Shown here: piece after piece, positions 41,467-52,135 of the stretch | Layout of the letters: every line of letters starts with the position of its first letter | How positions within the stretch are numbered: position 1 is the stretch's first letter | Source of the DNA: Rhizaria sp. SCN 62-66 | Lineage: Eukaryota; Rhizaria, unplaced | Assembly: GCA_001724265.1 (NCBI GenBank) | Contig: MEDY01000057.1 | Coordinates: 1 to 64,000 of the forward strand | Direction: 5' to 3' | DNA: 64,000 bases | Position numbers and translations under genes: made by a program | The notes under the pieces: generated by a model | Seen by the model: only the letters and a program-made list of their open reading frames with translations | The model's database searches: none | What the model was told of the DNA's origin: nothing

Positions 41467-42178
41467 TTCAGCATCGCGGTGTCATCACATGTTATCTAGT
41501 CTTTCCACTCTTTTGCCAATGGGATCAAAAATACAAATCCGAATCTATGTTATGGATATAGGCTTCTTGTCGGGCTTGCTTGAGTTCCATCTGCGTGGTT
41601 CCGTGAAAATGACACGACTTGTGATGTCAGTAATATCCACGACGCCCCCATAGGTGCGACTTTCCCCTTTGGTGGCGACGGCCCTCGTGATTCGTACATG
41701 CAGCCCCCGTGCTAATTTGAGGAGCGCTATTGACGGTCTTGACTCGAAGCAATTGTGGGGACTGGACAATACTTGGTCTGTCGATGGTTTGACAGACTAG
41801 TAACTCTAGTTGTCGTCGCATTAGCTGCGAGCAGGGACAGCAATAACTTTATGAGTAATATTTGTTTTGAAGTCGCCCCCTTTTTAATAGGTATTTTCAT
41901 ATTGGATACATCCATCTTGAGTATAATTAAACTCGTATGCTTTGCGAACGTACACTTTTAAACGAATATCTGTGCATTTCGTTCTTGTTTTGATCGCAGA
42001 TAACCATTGCTAAGGTAAACTCTTATTTTAAGAAGTAGAAATGTGTGTATATCATACGTCGCGTGTTTCATTCATTCAAAATATTAAGTTATTACATGTT
42101 GTTTATGATCAATCACCATCGTTGATTCCACGTTCGTGCGTCGTCAGTTCTCAAAGCATCGCTCGCCACAATCACGAA
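41467..42178. other. Intergenic between convergent genes, 0.7 kb
   Basis: AT-rich DNA containing the 3' ends of the FERRY3-like gene (plus) and the large coiled-coil gene (minus). Short frames at 41545-41961 have no domain. Confidence 0.5.
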
Positions 42179-45100
42179 TCACATCTGGGGCAGCGGCGTA
42201 CTGTCCGCAGCGAGCTGCCCCGCCGCCATCTCCTCGCCCCTGCGCACGAGGCGCGTGAATGCCGTTTGCAGCCTCTGCTCGCAGCGGCCCAGTTGCCCGA
42301 GCAGCGCGTCGCGCGTGGCCAGCAGCTCGCCCGCTTGGGCCGCCTGGGCGCCGCGCAGCCCGCCCAGCGCGGCCTCTCCGCGCGCCCACGCGGCCTCCTG
42401 GTGCTGCAGCGCCAGCTGCGCGCGGCCCAGCGCACGCACCGCGTTGGCCAGCACCACAGCCGCGCCCTTGCCCGGCGCCGCGCCGCTCTTCGCGGTGGCG
42501 CCGCCAGAGGCCTGACCGCGCTGCTGCTGCTGTGCAGCGCTGGGCTGCTTCTTGGGGCTGCTCCTGGCCTTGTCGCGGCCGCGCTGCGGGGAGCCCACTG
42601 CGGTGACGGCAAGCCTGCGTGAGGGGCTGGCGAGCTGCGACTGCGGCAGCGCAGACCCCGCGGTGACGGCGACGGCGGGCAGCGCGCTCTTGTCCGCGCC
42701 CAGACTCGCGTCCAGACCAACGGGAAGTGTCGCTGCGCCCGAGAAAAAGCTCTCCATCTCGCTCTCACCGTCAGCTGCGCCATCGGCCTCGTCGCCATCG
42801 CCGTGGATCTGACTGCGGTCGACGTCGGCGGCTGACATGACGCTGGCGTCAACGTTGCCAGCCGCGGCCGCAGCCGCAGCGTCCTCGCTCTCAGCCGCCT
42901 CAGCAAGCGCGGCGCGGACAAGCGCAGCGACTTCCTCAGAGCTGACCGTGGCCGCGGCGCCGTCAGCCACGTCGCAGATGGCGCCACACTCGGCCTGCGC
43001 GGCGTTGACGACTGTGCGCAGCGCCTTGACGCGCAGCCGGCACTGCCGCGCCGCTGAGGCCGTCTCCCCGGTCGACGCGTCCGACGCGCGCGCGCAGGCC
43101 TCAAGCACGGATGCGACGCCGGCGACCGAGTCGCGCAGCACGACCATAGCCTCGGCCAGCGCGGCGAGCACTTCGCTGCCTTCGCTCTGCAAGCGAGAGC
43201 CCTCGCCCACGACGGCGCCACGGAGCGCCTCGACGTGCGCGCGCGCGACGAGCGCCTCGGCCTCTTCGCGCGCCGCCGCAGCGTGGCGCTGCTCCCACAG
43301 CGCGCGGTGCTCTTCCCACATTGCGCCCAGCCGCGCAGCCTCGGCCTCAGCGGCGTCGGCGCGCGCCTGCGCGTGCGCGCGCGCGTCGTCGGCGTCCTCG
43401 AGCGCGGCCGCAGTCGCCGCGCGGTCCGCCTCGTACTCGGCCTGCACGCGCTCCCACTCGGCGGCCTTGGCGCCCAACTCCTCGGCCGCGCGGCTCACAG
43501 AGTCCAGGTCGCCGTGCGCGCGCCGCGCCTCGCCCGCCGCGGCGGCCTCGCGCGCCTGCAGCAGCGCCGCGGAGCCCTCAGCGCGCGTGAGCCGTGCGCG
43601 TAGCAGCGAGACCTCGCCGGCCAGCTCACCAGCGCGGGTCTTAAGCGCGTCGCACAACGCACCCTGCGCGGCGAGCTCGGCCTGGCGCCAGCCCTCCAGG
43701 TCGGGGCACGGGATGAACACAGAGCCCGTGACGGGTTCGGTGTCCTCGGCCGCCACGGCCACGGCCGCGCCGCCGCCCAGCGCCGCGGGCGCCACTGGGG
43801 AGAGCTTCCACAGCCCGCCCGACGCGATGTTGGGCCCCGCGCCGGAGCCCGCGAGCGCGCGCGCCGGGTAGGGGTACGGCGCAAGCGTGCGCGTCGTCGC
43901 CGCGGCCAGCGCGCTCTCGAGCTCCTTGACGCGGCGCTCCTCAGCCGCGTGCTGCGCCTGAGCCTGCGCCACGGCCGTGCGGTGGGCGCCCTCGGCCCAC
44001 GCGCCCAGCGCGGCCTTGACGCCGCGCGCGCGCCGCGCCACGGCCGCCAGGTCGCCCAGAGCGGCGGCCATTGCACTGGCAAATTCGGCCTGCGCCGCCT
44101 CGCCGGCGGCCGCCGCGGCGGAGACCAGGTGCGCCTCGGAGCCGCAGGACTCAGCCGCGGGGGCCAGAGCCGTGGCGGCGCTCGCAATGGCGGCGTTCAG
44201 GGCGTGCAGGCGCTCTGCCGCGTCCTCAAGCTCGGGCCACGAGCCCATGCCTTCGCTGCCGTCAGCGGCAGCGTCCGCGTCATCGTCGTTATCGTCGTAG
44301 CCGAACGTCCCGCTGCCCTGCGCGGCCGCAAGCTCCAGCGAGAGATCGCCCGAATGCGCGGCGCCGTGCGCTGCGTGTGACGCGGAGGCGAGCGCAAGGC
44401 TGCGGCGCGTGGCGGCGCCGGGCGTCTGCCGCGCGGCCGCGGGGGACGCGCGCGCGACGGCGCCGGAGGCGGGCGTGCCGCGCTGCAGCATGCGGGCAAC
44501 AGGCACGCCGCTGCCGGCGGGGGTCGCGTCCGCCGCAGCCGCCTGGCGACGCAGCGCGGTGACGTCCGCCACGCTCGACGTCATCGTCAGCCGCGCGGTC
44601 ACGGTCGAGATGCCGCTGCCGCCAAGAGAGGCGCGCGCAGTGCGCTCGCGCTCGCGCTCGGTCTTAGCCTTGCTCTGGCGCGCCGCCCACACGGCCTCGC
44701 ACGCCGCGCGACGGGCGCCCCAGCGCGCGCGCGCCTCGGCTGCAGCGCCGAGCGCAAGCAGCGTGGCGTCGGTGGCGCCGCGCGTCTCGGTCAGCGCGCC
44801 TGCAACGGCGGTCGTCTCGCGCTGCAGCACGCCAAACGCGTCCTCCAGCGCCTCCGCGCGCGCCTGCGTGCTCTGGCCGCGCTCCGTGAGCAGCGAAGAG
44901 AAGTTCGTGATGACCGCGGCGGCCTGCGCCAGCGTGGCGTCGAGCGCGCCTGCCACGTCGTCCACCGCCGTCGCGAACGAGTGCAGCTTCGCGTCCGTGA
45001 GCGTGCGCGCGTGCGTCGCCCGCAGCGCGGCGGCGTCCGCGGCCGACTGCAGCAGAGCGCATCGGCGCGTGAGCGCGGCGACGGATGTGGCGAGCGCACA

Positions 45101-48100
45101 GCCCTGCGCGCGCGACGCAAGCAGCGCGCGCGCAAGTGCGCGGCGCTCGTCGTCGGCGCCCAGCGGCAGCGTCGCCAGCGCTAGCAGCCGCGCTGTGGCC
45201 GCGGGCGTGAGGCCCGTCGCCGGGTCTGCCGCGCCCGCGGCGGGGCCCTGAGGCGCGCCAAACGCGGCGCCCGCGGTGGGACCAGCGGAAAGCACGGACT
45301 GCGCACCCGTTGTCGACGACAGTAGCACCACCGCGGACGGGGGCGCCACTGTCACACCCATCGCCGAGCCCCGACTCGCAGCGATCGCAGTCGAAGTGGC
45401 GCTCATCGCAGAGTTGCGCTTAACGGCGGCGGCGCTGGGCGAGATAAGCGCAGAGCCCGTCGCACGCGCGCTGCCGGCGCGGCGGCTGGGCGTGGCGGAC
45501 GACGACGACTTGCCACCACGGGGCGACGCGGGGTGTCCCGTGGCGAGCGCGCGCACAAACGCCTCCGTCTCTCGGTCGTAGTCGCTGCCCAGCGCGCTCG
45601 CGCCCGCACCGGCAACCGCGCCCTCGACCGCGGCGTCGGCGCCGCCCGCCGTGGCCGCGGCGAGGAGGTCCGCGGCGCGGCGCCAGCCGGGGGCGACAAC
45701 GGCCGCCAGCGCGCCGCCCGCGAGCCCGTCGGCGGTCTCGGCCTCACGCGCGCGCTCACGCTGCTGCAGCGCGGCGAGCTGCTGGCGGAGCGCAGCGTTC
45801 TCGGCCTCGGCCCGCGCCAGCGCGCCCTGTGCGTCGGCGAGCGCGCGCGCGGTGGGCGTGTTGCGGAGGTGCTCGAGCTCGGCGCGCAGAGCGGCGGGGA
45901 CGAGTGCAGCCCACTGCGCAGACGCCAGCGCGCCGCCTGCGCCGGGGCACACCGCGGCGGAGACGAAGGCCGGAGCGGACGGGTCCTCGCGCTGGAGCCG
46001 CGCTAGCACAGCGGACACGGCGGCGGCGCGCGCGGCAGGCATGCGCACCCAGCCCAGGCGCAGCTTGCGGTACACACGGCACCGCGGGCCCGGCGCGGCC
46101 CCGGACATACTGTTGCCGCTGCCACTGCCGGTCAGAGAGGAGGACTGTGCGCTCGCACTGCCAGAGTAAGGCACCACAGCGCCGGTCGTGTTCATGTTCG
46201 TGGAGCTGTGCGCAGATCGGAAGGGCGACTGCGTGAACTTGGTCGTGAACGCAGGCCGCTCTGCCGCCGCGGCCGAAGACGAGCCACTCGCCGCGGCGAC
46301 CGCAGCGGCGACCGCGGCGGCAGGGGCGACACGGACGTTCGCAGGCGCAAGCGCCGAGGATGGCGCAGGGGTCGCAAACGGCACGGACACGACGCGCTCC
46401 TCCCAGAGGTCCAGCACGTCCACAAGGGGCTCGCGCGCGGCAACACCTAGCGCCGCGTCCAGCTGCGCCAGTGCCGACGCCGCCGCGGACACGATCGGGC
46501 GCGCGGCGTACGTGCCCGCGGCGCGCGGGGACAGCCCCAGCGCCGCAGCCACCGCGGCCGCGGCGGGCGCAGAGCCCCGCGGGGATAGCGGGGCCGCCCG
46601 GGTCACAGCGCCAGTGATACCACCGCCGCTCGCGGTCGCAGGGCTAAGAGGGGACTGCGTCGGCCAGAGCGCGCGCACGTAGCCCGTGCCAGAGCCAGAG
46701 CTGGGGTCAGCGGCCGCGTCTGTGGCGCTGGCGCCGTCGCGCGCGTCCAACTGCAGATGCGAGGCCTCGAGCGCGGCGTAAGCCGACACCATGCCGGCGG
46801 CGACTTCGCCGGGCGTGGGCACCACCGGCGGCAGCGCGCTGCACGCACTCGCGGAGCCCTGTGCCTGCGATGACCCGTCGTGGCCGCAGAACGCATGCGC
46901 TGCCTGGGACTGTGACTGGAACTGCGACTGCGCGTGCGTGGGCGTGCTGCCGGTGGTGGGGCGCGCGTAGGCCTCGGCAGCCGCGCGCGCAGCGTTGGCG
47001 AGCAGCGCCCGCAGCGCCTGCGCCGGCAGCGCGCCCGTGCACTCGGGTTGCGCCGCGCCGGCCAGCGGGAGCCCGAGCTCCGGGCGCTGCAGCGGGAGCG
47101 GGTCCCACTGCGAGTCCTCCTCGTCAGCCGCCTCGGCGCCGGCCATGGCGGCGGCGGCGTCGGAGTCAGACGCGAAGGGCCCGGAACCGTCGGCGGCGCC
47201 GTACGCGGCCGCGGGGTAGCCGGGCTCGACCTCAACGCCCGCGAACGGGTACCGCAGCGACGCCGCAGCATTACCGTGGCCGTTGCCGGGTAGGGGCTCG
47301 CCGGGCTGGCCCGCAGCGGCCGCGGGGGCCAGCGCGGCGCGTGCGCGCTGTTGCTGCTGCACGGCCGCGGCGCGCGCGCGGGCGATCACGCGAAGCGCAT
47401 CGGCCACAGCGGCCTCGCTCACGGGGGGCTCATCGGCGGCGGTGTCTGTAGGCAACGCGCCGGCGCGCGCGGCGGCGGCGGCGACCGCAGCAGCGGTGGC
47501 TGTGGGCGAGGACACCACCGGAGACGCAGTGGGAGGGTTGTGCGCCGTGCTGGAGAGATTGAGCATCGCGGGCGCGGCGACTGACTGGAGCGCGCCGCCG
47601 CCGCCGCGCCGCACGGCCAGCATCGTCGACGGCGAGAGCACCACGGGCGTCACCACTGCTGCGCCGCTCTCATGCAAGGAGGCGGAGTTGGCTTGGGCGG
47701 AAGAGGACGGGGAGACAAAGCCGCGCGCAGAGGGGCGCACTAGCGGTGTCGGCGGCTTGACAGCGGACCGCGGCGCGGTCCCAGTCGTGGGCCCAGTCAC
47801 TTGTGTGTGCGCGGGTGTGCGTGAGGGCGCGGGGGCCGAGGCACGGGCGCCGCCCTTAACCGGCGTCGCCGCGGCAGCCGCAGAGGCCACGAACACAGGC
47901 GCAGACCGAGCCGCTGCAGCACTGCCGTTGCTGTCGGTCGTGCGCGCCGCGTGTGACTGCACGCGGGGCGGGGACGCGGCGGCGCGCGCAGAGGCCAGCG
48001 CGGCGGCATGTGCGCGCGCAGCGGGACTGATCACAGTCGCGGGACGCGCGGCGACCGCGGCGGATAGTGTCGCGCCGCGGGACGCTGACGGCGGACCACG

Positions 48101-49165
48101 GCTGGATGCGCGCCCAGTGCCAGCGCCATTGCCTGACGCTGAAGCCGAGGCAGACGCAGAGGCAGCAGTGCCTGAGCGCGGCGCGGGGCGGGATGAGGGC
48201 GCGGTGGTGGCCAGTGCGGACTTGAGGGGAGCGTCGCGCTGCGGCGACTGCGACTGTTGAGATTGAGACTGCAGAGACAGAGGTTGAGACTTGTAGTCGG
48301 TGTCACCAGAGCCTTGGTCTTGCTCATGAGCATAGCCACTGTAGTCGCCATTGCCATAGCCGCTCTTGTCATCGCCACCGTCCCCGTTGCAGTCGTCGTA
48401 GTCATTCTGCGCGTAGTCGTGGCAGTACCCGTCCGCACCACCGTTCACGTCGATCTGATACGCAGCGGGACTATCGCTCGCGTCGACGGCAAGCTGCGGC
48501 GGCAGAGAGTCCTGAGTCGGATAGCCGCCGTTGCCTGCGCTGTAGCTGTCGTAGCCGTAGGCGTAGACGTCGTCGCCGTCGATCACGAGGTCGTGGCTGC
48601 CGACGCCAGCAGTGTAATTACACTTGGCCTCGGCGACTGGGTCAACGGCAGCGGCGGCGTTGGCGTCGTCAAAGTACCCACTCTCAGGCTGGGGCTCGGG
48701 CTCAGGCTCCGCAGAGGCGGAGACCGCGGCGGGAGTGGCGTTGCGCGCGCGGCCGAGTGAGGCCCCTGCGCGGATCACAGGCCCGCGGTAGGTCACTGAC
48801 TTGGGCGCCACAGACTCGGTTGCAGCATTCACAGCGAGGTCGTGCTGCGGAGCGCGCGCGGTAGCAGGGCGCCTGGTAGCGCGGGCCAGGATGCCAGCGC
48901 TGACACCGTCAGCGCCGCCGATGCCGGGCGCGAGGCGCGCGCGGGAGAACTTGCCAGCGCCAGAGCCGCCGGAGAGGAAGGCACTGGCGTCGGCGCCGAC
49001 GGAGGATGTGTCGGGCGCGGGACCGGCCTCGGGGGATAGGGCGCCGGTGTCGAAGATGTCCGCGCCGGGCCCCGACTGTACGTCATCAAAGGACATCAGC
49101 GAGGCGTCGTCCACGAGGGAGAGCTCACCAGGCAGTGACTCCTCAGCTGGAAAACGCGACGACAT
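42179..49165 (-). CDS. 2328-residue disordered and coiled-coil protein, unknown
   Basis: One uninterrupted frame starting MSSRFPAEESLPGELSLVDD. The first 900 residues are disordered, rich in Ala, Ser, Pro and Gln, with an Asp/Tyr/Gly patch (DDVYAYGYDSYSAGNGGYP) and acidic turns. A more ordered island lies near residues 935-1030 (PLVDVLDLWEERVVSVPF; CRVYRKLRLGWVRMPAARAA). Helical stretches follow: LADAQGALARAEAENAALRQ near 1115, and a longer region from about 1330 to 1990 including EALEDAFGVLQRETTAVAGA and AAEWERVQAEYEADRAATAA. Heptad-like Ala/Leu spacing there suggests coiled coils. The end carries a basic SPKKQPSAAQQQQR patch and a final helix. No enzymatic or motor motif was seen. The overall form resembles centrosomal or cytoskeletal scaffolds, but I do not recognise a family. 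Confidence 0.6.
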   Translation of the reverse strand: MSSRFPAEESLPGELSLVDDASLMSFDDVQSGPGADIFDTGALSPEAGPAPDTSSVGADASAFLSGGSGAGKFSRARLAPGIGGADGVSAGILARATRRPATARAPQHDLAVNAATESVAPKSVTYRGPVIRAGASLGRARNATPAAVSASAEPEPEPQPESGYFDDANAAAAVDPVAEAKCNYTAGVGSHDLVIDGDDVYAYGYDSYSAGNGGYPTQDSLPPQLAVDASDSPAAYQIDVNGGADGYCHDYAQNDYDDCNGDGGDDKSGYGNGDYSGYAHEQDQGSGDTDYKSQPLSLQSQSQQSQSPQRDAPLKSALATTAPSSRPAPRSGTAASASASASASGNGAGTGRASSRGPPSASRGATLSAAVAARPATVISPAARAHAAALASARAAASPPRVQSHAARTTDSNGSAAAARSAPVFVASAAAAATPVKGGARASAPAPSRTPAHTQVTGPTTGTAPRSAVKPPTPLVRPSARGFVSPSSSAQANSASLHESGAAVVTPVVLSPSTMLAVRRGGGGALQSVAAPAMLNLSSTAHNPPTASPVVSSPTATAAAVAAAAARAGALPTDTAADEPPVSEAAVADALRVIARARAAAVQQQQRARAALAPAAAAGQPGEPLPGNGHGNAAASLRYPFAGVEVEPGYPAAAYGAADGSGPFASDSDAAAAMAGAEAADEEDSQWDPLPLQRPELGLPLAGAAQPECTGALPAQALRALLANAARAAAEAYARPTTGSTPTHAQSQFQSQSQAAHAFCGHDGSSQAQGSASACSALPPVVPTPGEVAAGMVSAYAALEASHLQLDARDGASATDAAADPSSGSGTGYVRALWPTQSPLSPATASGGGITGAVTRAAPLSPRGSAPAAAAVAAALGLSPRAAGTYAARPIVSAAASALAQLDAALGVAAREPLVDVLDLWEERVVSVPFATPAPSSALAPANVRVAPAAAVAAAVAAASGSSSAAAAERPAFTTKFTQSPFRSAHSSTNMNTTGAVVPYSGSASAQSSSLTGSGSGNSMSGAAPGPRCRVYRKLRLGWVRMPAARAAAVSAVLARLQREDPSAPAFVSAAVCPGAGGALASAQWAALVPAALRAELEHLRNTPTARALADAQGALARAEAENAALRQQLAALQQRERAREAETADGLAGGALAAVVAPGWRRAADLLAAATAGGADAAVEGAVAGAGASALGSDYDRETEAFVRALATGHPASPRGGKSSSSATPSRRAGSARATGSALISPSAAAVKRNSAMSATSTAIAASRGSAMGVTVAPPSAVVLLSSTTGAQSVLSAGPTAGAAFGAPQGPAAGAADPATGLTPAATARLLALATLPLGADDERRALARALLASRAQGCALATSVAALTRRCALLQSAADAAALRATHARTLTDAKLHSFATAVDDVAGALDATLAQAAAVITNFSSLLTERGQSTQARAEALEDAFGVLQRETTAVAGALTETRGATDATLLALGAAAEARARWGARRAACEAVWAARQSKAKTERERERTARASLGGSGISTVTARLTMTSSVADVTALRRQAAAADATPAGSGVPVARMLQRGTPASGAVARASPAAARQTPGAATRRSLALASASHAAHGAAHSGDLSLELAAAQGSGTFGYDDNDDDADAAADGSEGMGSWPELEDAAERLHALNAAIASAATALAPAAESCGSEAHLVSAAAAAGEAAQAEFASAMAAALGDLAAVARRARGVKAALGAWAEGAHRTAVAQAQAQHAAEERRVKELESALAAATTRTLAPYPYPARALAGSGAGPNIASGGLWKLSPVAPAALGGGAAVAVAAEDTEPVTGSVFIPCPDLEGWRQAELAAQGALCDALKTRAGELAGEVSLLRARLTRAEGSAALLQAREAAAAGEARRAHGDLDSVSRAAEELGAKAAEWERVQAEYEADRAATAAALEDADDARAHAQARADAAEAEAARLGAMWEEHRALWEQRHAAAAREEAEALVARAHVEALRGAVVGEGSRLQSEGSEVLAALAEAMVVLRDSVAGVASVLEACARASDASTGETASAARQCRLRVKALRTVVNAAQAECGAICDVADGAAATVSSEEVAALVRAALAEAAESEDAAAAAAAGNVDASVMSAADVDRSQIHGDGDEADGAADGESEMESFFSGAATLPVGLDASLGADKSALPAVAVTAGSALPQSQLASPSRRLAVTAVGSPQRGRDKARSSPKKQPSAAQQQQRGQASGGATAKSGAAPGKGAAVVLANAVRALGRAQLALQHQEAAWARGEAALGGLRGAQAAQAGELLATRDALLGQLGRCEQRLQTAFTRLVRRGEEMAAGQLAADSTPLPQM

Positions 49166-50061
49166 TGAGGCGAACGGTAGAAGAGAAGGATGAATACCTT
49201 TGTGGAAAGCTAAGAAAGATACGTAAACTTTTGGAGCATAAATTTATGTTATGCTTGTTTTTGTGAGATGACATGCTTTTGAGACACGAGTATGCCTGAA
49301 TTGCGGATAGCAGAGCGGCAGGGAATGAGGGTAGCGAAACATAGTTCAAATCATCTTCCCAATCAGTAGTCAATTCAACACAACGTAGCATATAATTCAT
49401 ACACGATATGAACCATTGACAATTACACAACAGCATTCCGGCTAAGTCCAATTTGACAGTGAAACCATTGTAGGGTTCATACGTGAAGAAAGGCATCCTG
49501 ACCTTCCGGTTTCGTTCACAGTGCCGCCCTGCTGTACCTAGTGGGACTCGAAAACATGCATTTAGCCGTTGCTAAGGATATTATTTCATGAACGTTGTAC
49601 GAATCATGCTTACCGTATGCCACACATAGTGGGTCATGTTATATCAAAATTTATAAATCAACGACACATGTTGTGGACACAACTTGTCAGATCGTCATAC
49701 GAATTTTCGTCGCCGTCACTCTGAGGTCGCGTCCATCGTGACATCTGCCGACTCAAAGGTATGTGAGATCATTGCAATATGATTTTATTTGTAGGAATAC
49801 TGCGGGCAATATTTATTTAAGCATGTAACACTTTGTGTGTCCACATGCAGAAATAATTACACACCTAAATCGCGCAGAGCATCTTGCGATCACGAAGCGA
49901 CGCTACAGTTCGCCATTCACAACAAGCTGACTAGTACGATCTTTTTTAAACAAAGACAAACATCCCCGTGTCGCCACGTCATTCGAATGAGTTAGTGCCG
50001 TTCGGGCCTGAACTACAATGATCACAGTTCATTCCCAAATCATAAGGCGCAGATGTGACAT
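49166..50061. other. Intergenic, 0.9 kb
   Basis: AT-rich sequence upstream of the large coiled-coil gene. It reads as non-coding on both strands apart from a 117-codon minus frame at 49143-49496 that overlaps the start of the coiled-coil gene and has no domain. No RNA gene recognised. Confidence 0.45.
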
Positions 50062-50406
50062 TTACTCACGGCCACATGCAAGCTCAATGAGCTCGCGCAC
50101 CGCAGTGACGTCAACGCATGTGATGAAGTTGTTAAGAAGACCACAGTCTTGCCCAGCGTGTCAGCAGCAGATTTGGAAGCAGCCAGAAGCTTCGTTGCGT
50201 ACGTCTCAGAGAGGTCGGAGAAGGCGCGTTCGGCACCTGAGTGGAGAAGAGTGCGGGGCCACTTCAAAGCGTTCTTATCGTTGCTGCAATGACGCAATTG
50301 TAGCCTCGTAGACCATAGGTGCGGGCTGTTTGTAACGCAATGTGCGCCTGCATGCAGCCTCGCCAATAATTATAAGCAAGCGACATTGGCGAAAGAGTTC
50401 GTTCAT
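50062..50406 (-). pseudogene. Possible small gene with two frame breaks
   Basis: Three minus-strand frames follow one another and each reads like protein: first MNELFRQCRLLIIIGEAACR to MVYEATIASLQQ, then NDKNALKWPRTLLHSG and AERAFSDLSETYATKLLAAS to ADTLGKT, then LLNNFITCVDVTAVRELIEL ending ACGRE and a stop at 50064-50062. Switching frames needs a shift of one base near 50283 and an opposite shift near 50130. Neither place shows a convincing GT...AG intron, although TTGCAG precedes the second segment. It may be a decayed gene, a real gene with sequencing errors, or a short gene with an intron I cannot place. No family recognised. Confidence 0.3.
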
Positions 50407-50554
50407 GGTGTTTTTAGAAAATCATTGATAAACCAAATGCAACACAGAAGCATTAAACAAAGGTTACTTTCAAGCACAATCCCTTCACAAACAATCACCA
50501 CACCACCAAACTACTTGCATTGATCTTATTATACCCCTCTAAACATCACTCAAA

Positions 50555-52135
50555 TCACTCAAACCTGGGCGCGACGGTGATGACCCTGTGCAGCTTCTCC
50601 AGCAGCTGCGTGAGCTCACTGTTACCGCTAAACCCATCCTGCTCCAGCTCCGCCCCGCGCAGCAGCAGCGGCATGCCCCCCGCGGCCGCAAACTCATCGA
50701 ACCCGCCGCGACCGAGCAGCGGCGCGGCCCGCAGCATCGCCTCCGCAACGCGGGTCAGACTCGCAGTATCGAGCTCCACGCCCCGCAGCGCGGCGTCAAG
50801 CGCCCAGGCCAGCAGCGCGCCCACGCCCGTGCCGGCAAAGTGCAGTGCAACAAGGCGGAGCTTCCGCACGGGGCCCGAACAGCAGTTGAGCGCGACCCAG
50901 CTCGCCGCCTGCAACGCCGCCTTGGGGCCGGGGCCCCAGCGCGCAGGGGAGCGGATGCGCGGCACGGCAGCGAACACTGCGGAGATGAACTTGGAGTCAA
51001 ACAGGGGCTCGCGGAGATCATACTGCGTGATCATGTTCGACGCAAGCTCCATCGCGTGCCGCGAGCCCTCGGCGCTGCACATCGCGCCGTGCGTCAGCGT
51101 TGTTGGCACCGCAGCGTCGTCGTCGTAGCTCTGCGCGTCACTCCGAGCTTGTGCCACAGCGATGCCGGGGCCAAGAACGCTGGCAAACGCGGCGAGCACG
51201 TCTTCGGTAACAATGCTCAGAATGCCCTCTGTGGAGAAGGAGCCTGTGACGCTGGAGAAGATGTGCAGCGCTGCGTCGCGCGTGGGAAGCCGCTGCATAA
51301 ACACGCGCATGCACCGTTCACGCAGCTCATCGTCGACCAGCGCGAGATAAAACGGCTCGATGTCCTCGCCCCAGCGCGCCGCCGCGTGCGCGAGCGTCTG
51401 CAGACACAGCGCGCGCCAGTCCCAGCGGCCGTCGTTGTGCTCGAGGCCGGCGTCGTCGCACGCGGCGTTCTCGCCGTCGCGGCCGGGGACGAGCGCAAGC
51501 TTGGCGGCCTCCAACGGCAAGTGCGCAAGCTCGGGGTCGTCACGCGGCATAAAGCGCACGATGGCCATGACGGCCTCAGCCAGCGCGGTCAGCAGCGCGA
51601 GCGAAGAGTGCCGCGGGGCAGCGAAACGAGCGCGGGCCGCTGCGGTCACGCGCTCCACGGCACCAGTGGCCAGGAGACGCGCGAAAACGTCCAAGTCGTC
51701 GGAGCAGTCGGCACGGACGGCACTCGCAAGGACTCCCAGCGCAGCGATGACAAACCCCTCGCTCGCTTTATTGTCGCTGCTATTTTTGTCGGCGAGGCCG
51801 TCGAAGTGCAGGAGCCGGTCGACGGCGTCGTAAGCGTCGTGGGAGAGCAAAATGGTGCAGCCGTCCTCAGACTTGGAGAGGTTGTTGATGAGACGCAGCA
51901 CTTCAAGTGCGCGGCTGTCGGCGGGGGTAGCAGAGCTGCTGGAGACGTTAAGCGTGTCTACTAGCAGTGGCAGCACGCCTGCAGTATTGAGAGCTGCGGC
52001 GAGCTCGTCCATATCGATGTCACTGGCGTCGCTGATACGCGTCAAGAAATAGACTCCGCGCTTCTGCAGAAACGGGTCGTTGGACTGAACCTCGCTGACA
52101 ATGTTGGGGAGCAGTTCATCCAAGACCTCTGACAT
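50555..52135 (-). CDS. Helical-repeat (ARM/HEAT-like) protein
   Basis: A single exon of 526 residues from MSEVLDELLPNIVSEVQSND. It has unusually little low-complexity sequence for this window. The pattern is of paired amphipathic helices: FLQKRGVYFLTRISDAS, AGVLPLLVDTLN, ALEVLRLINNLSKSEDG, FVIAALGVLASAVRAD and SLALLTALAEAVMAIVRF, later DDELRERCMRVFMQRLPTRD and GFDEFAAAGGMPLLLRGAEL. This is typical of armadillo/HEAT solenoids, which bind other proteins. The 26S proteasome chaperone PSMD5 (S5b) has about this length and a similar plan, and it is the best single guess, but I see no diagnostic motif. Other ARM co-chaperones or trafficking adaptors are equally possible. It is divergent from the giant gene to the right. 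Confidence 0.65.
   Translation of the reverse strand: MSEVLDELLPNIVSEVQSNDPFLQKRGVYFLTRISDASDIDMDELAAALNTAGVLPLLVDTLNVSSSSATPADSRALEVLRLINNLSKSEDGCTILLSHDAYDAVDRLLHFDGLADKNSSDNKASEGFVIAALGVLASAVRADCSDDLDVFARLLATGAVERVTAAARARFAAPRHSSLALLTALAEAVMAIVRFMPRDDPELAHLPLEAAKLALVPGRDGENAACDDAGLEHNDGRWDWRALCLQTLAHAAARWGEDIEPFYLALVDDELRERCMRVFMQRLPTRDAALHIFSSVTGSFSTEGILSIVTEDVLAAFASVLGPGIAVAQARSDAQSYDDDAAVPTTLTHGAMCSAEGSRHAMELASNMITQYDLREPLFDSKFISAVFAAVPRIRSPARWGPGPKAALQAASWVALNCCSGPVRKLRLVALHFAGTGVGALLAWALDAALRGVELDTASLTRVAEAMLRAAPLLGRGGFDEFAAAGGMPLLLRGAELEQDGFSGNSELTQLLEKLHRVITVAPRFE

Noticed and set aside
50555-52135. Firm assignment of the helical-repeat protein to PSMD5
   Set aside because: Length and solenoid pattern fit, but I could not find a diagnostic PSMD5 motif, so I keep only the ARM/HEAT description.
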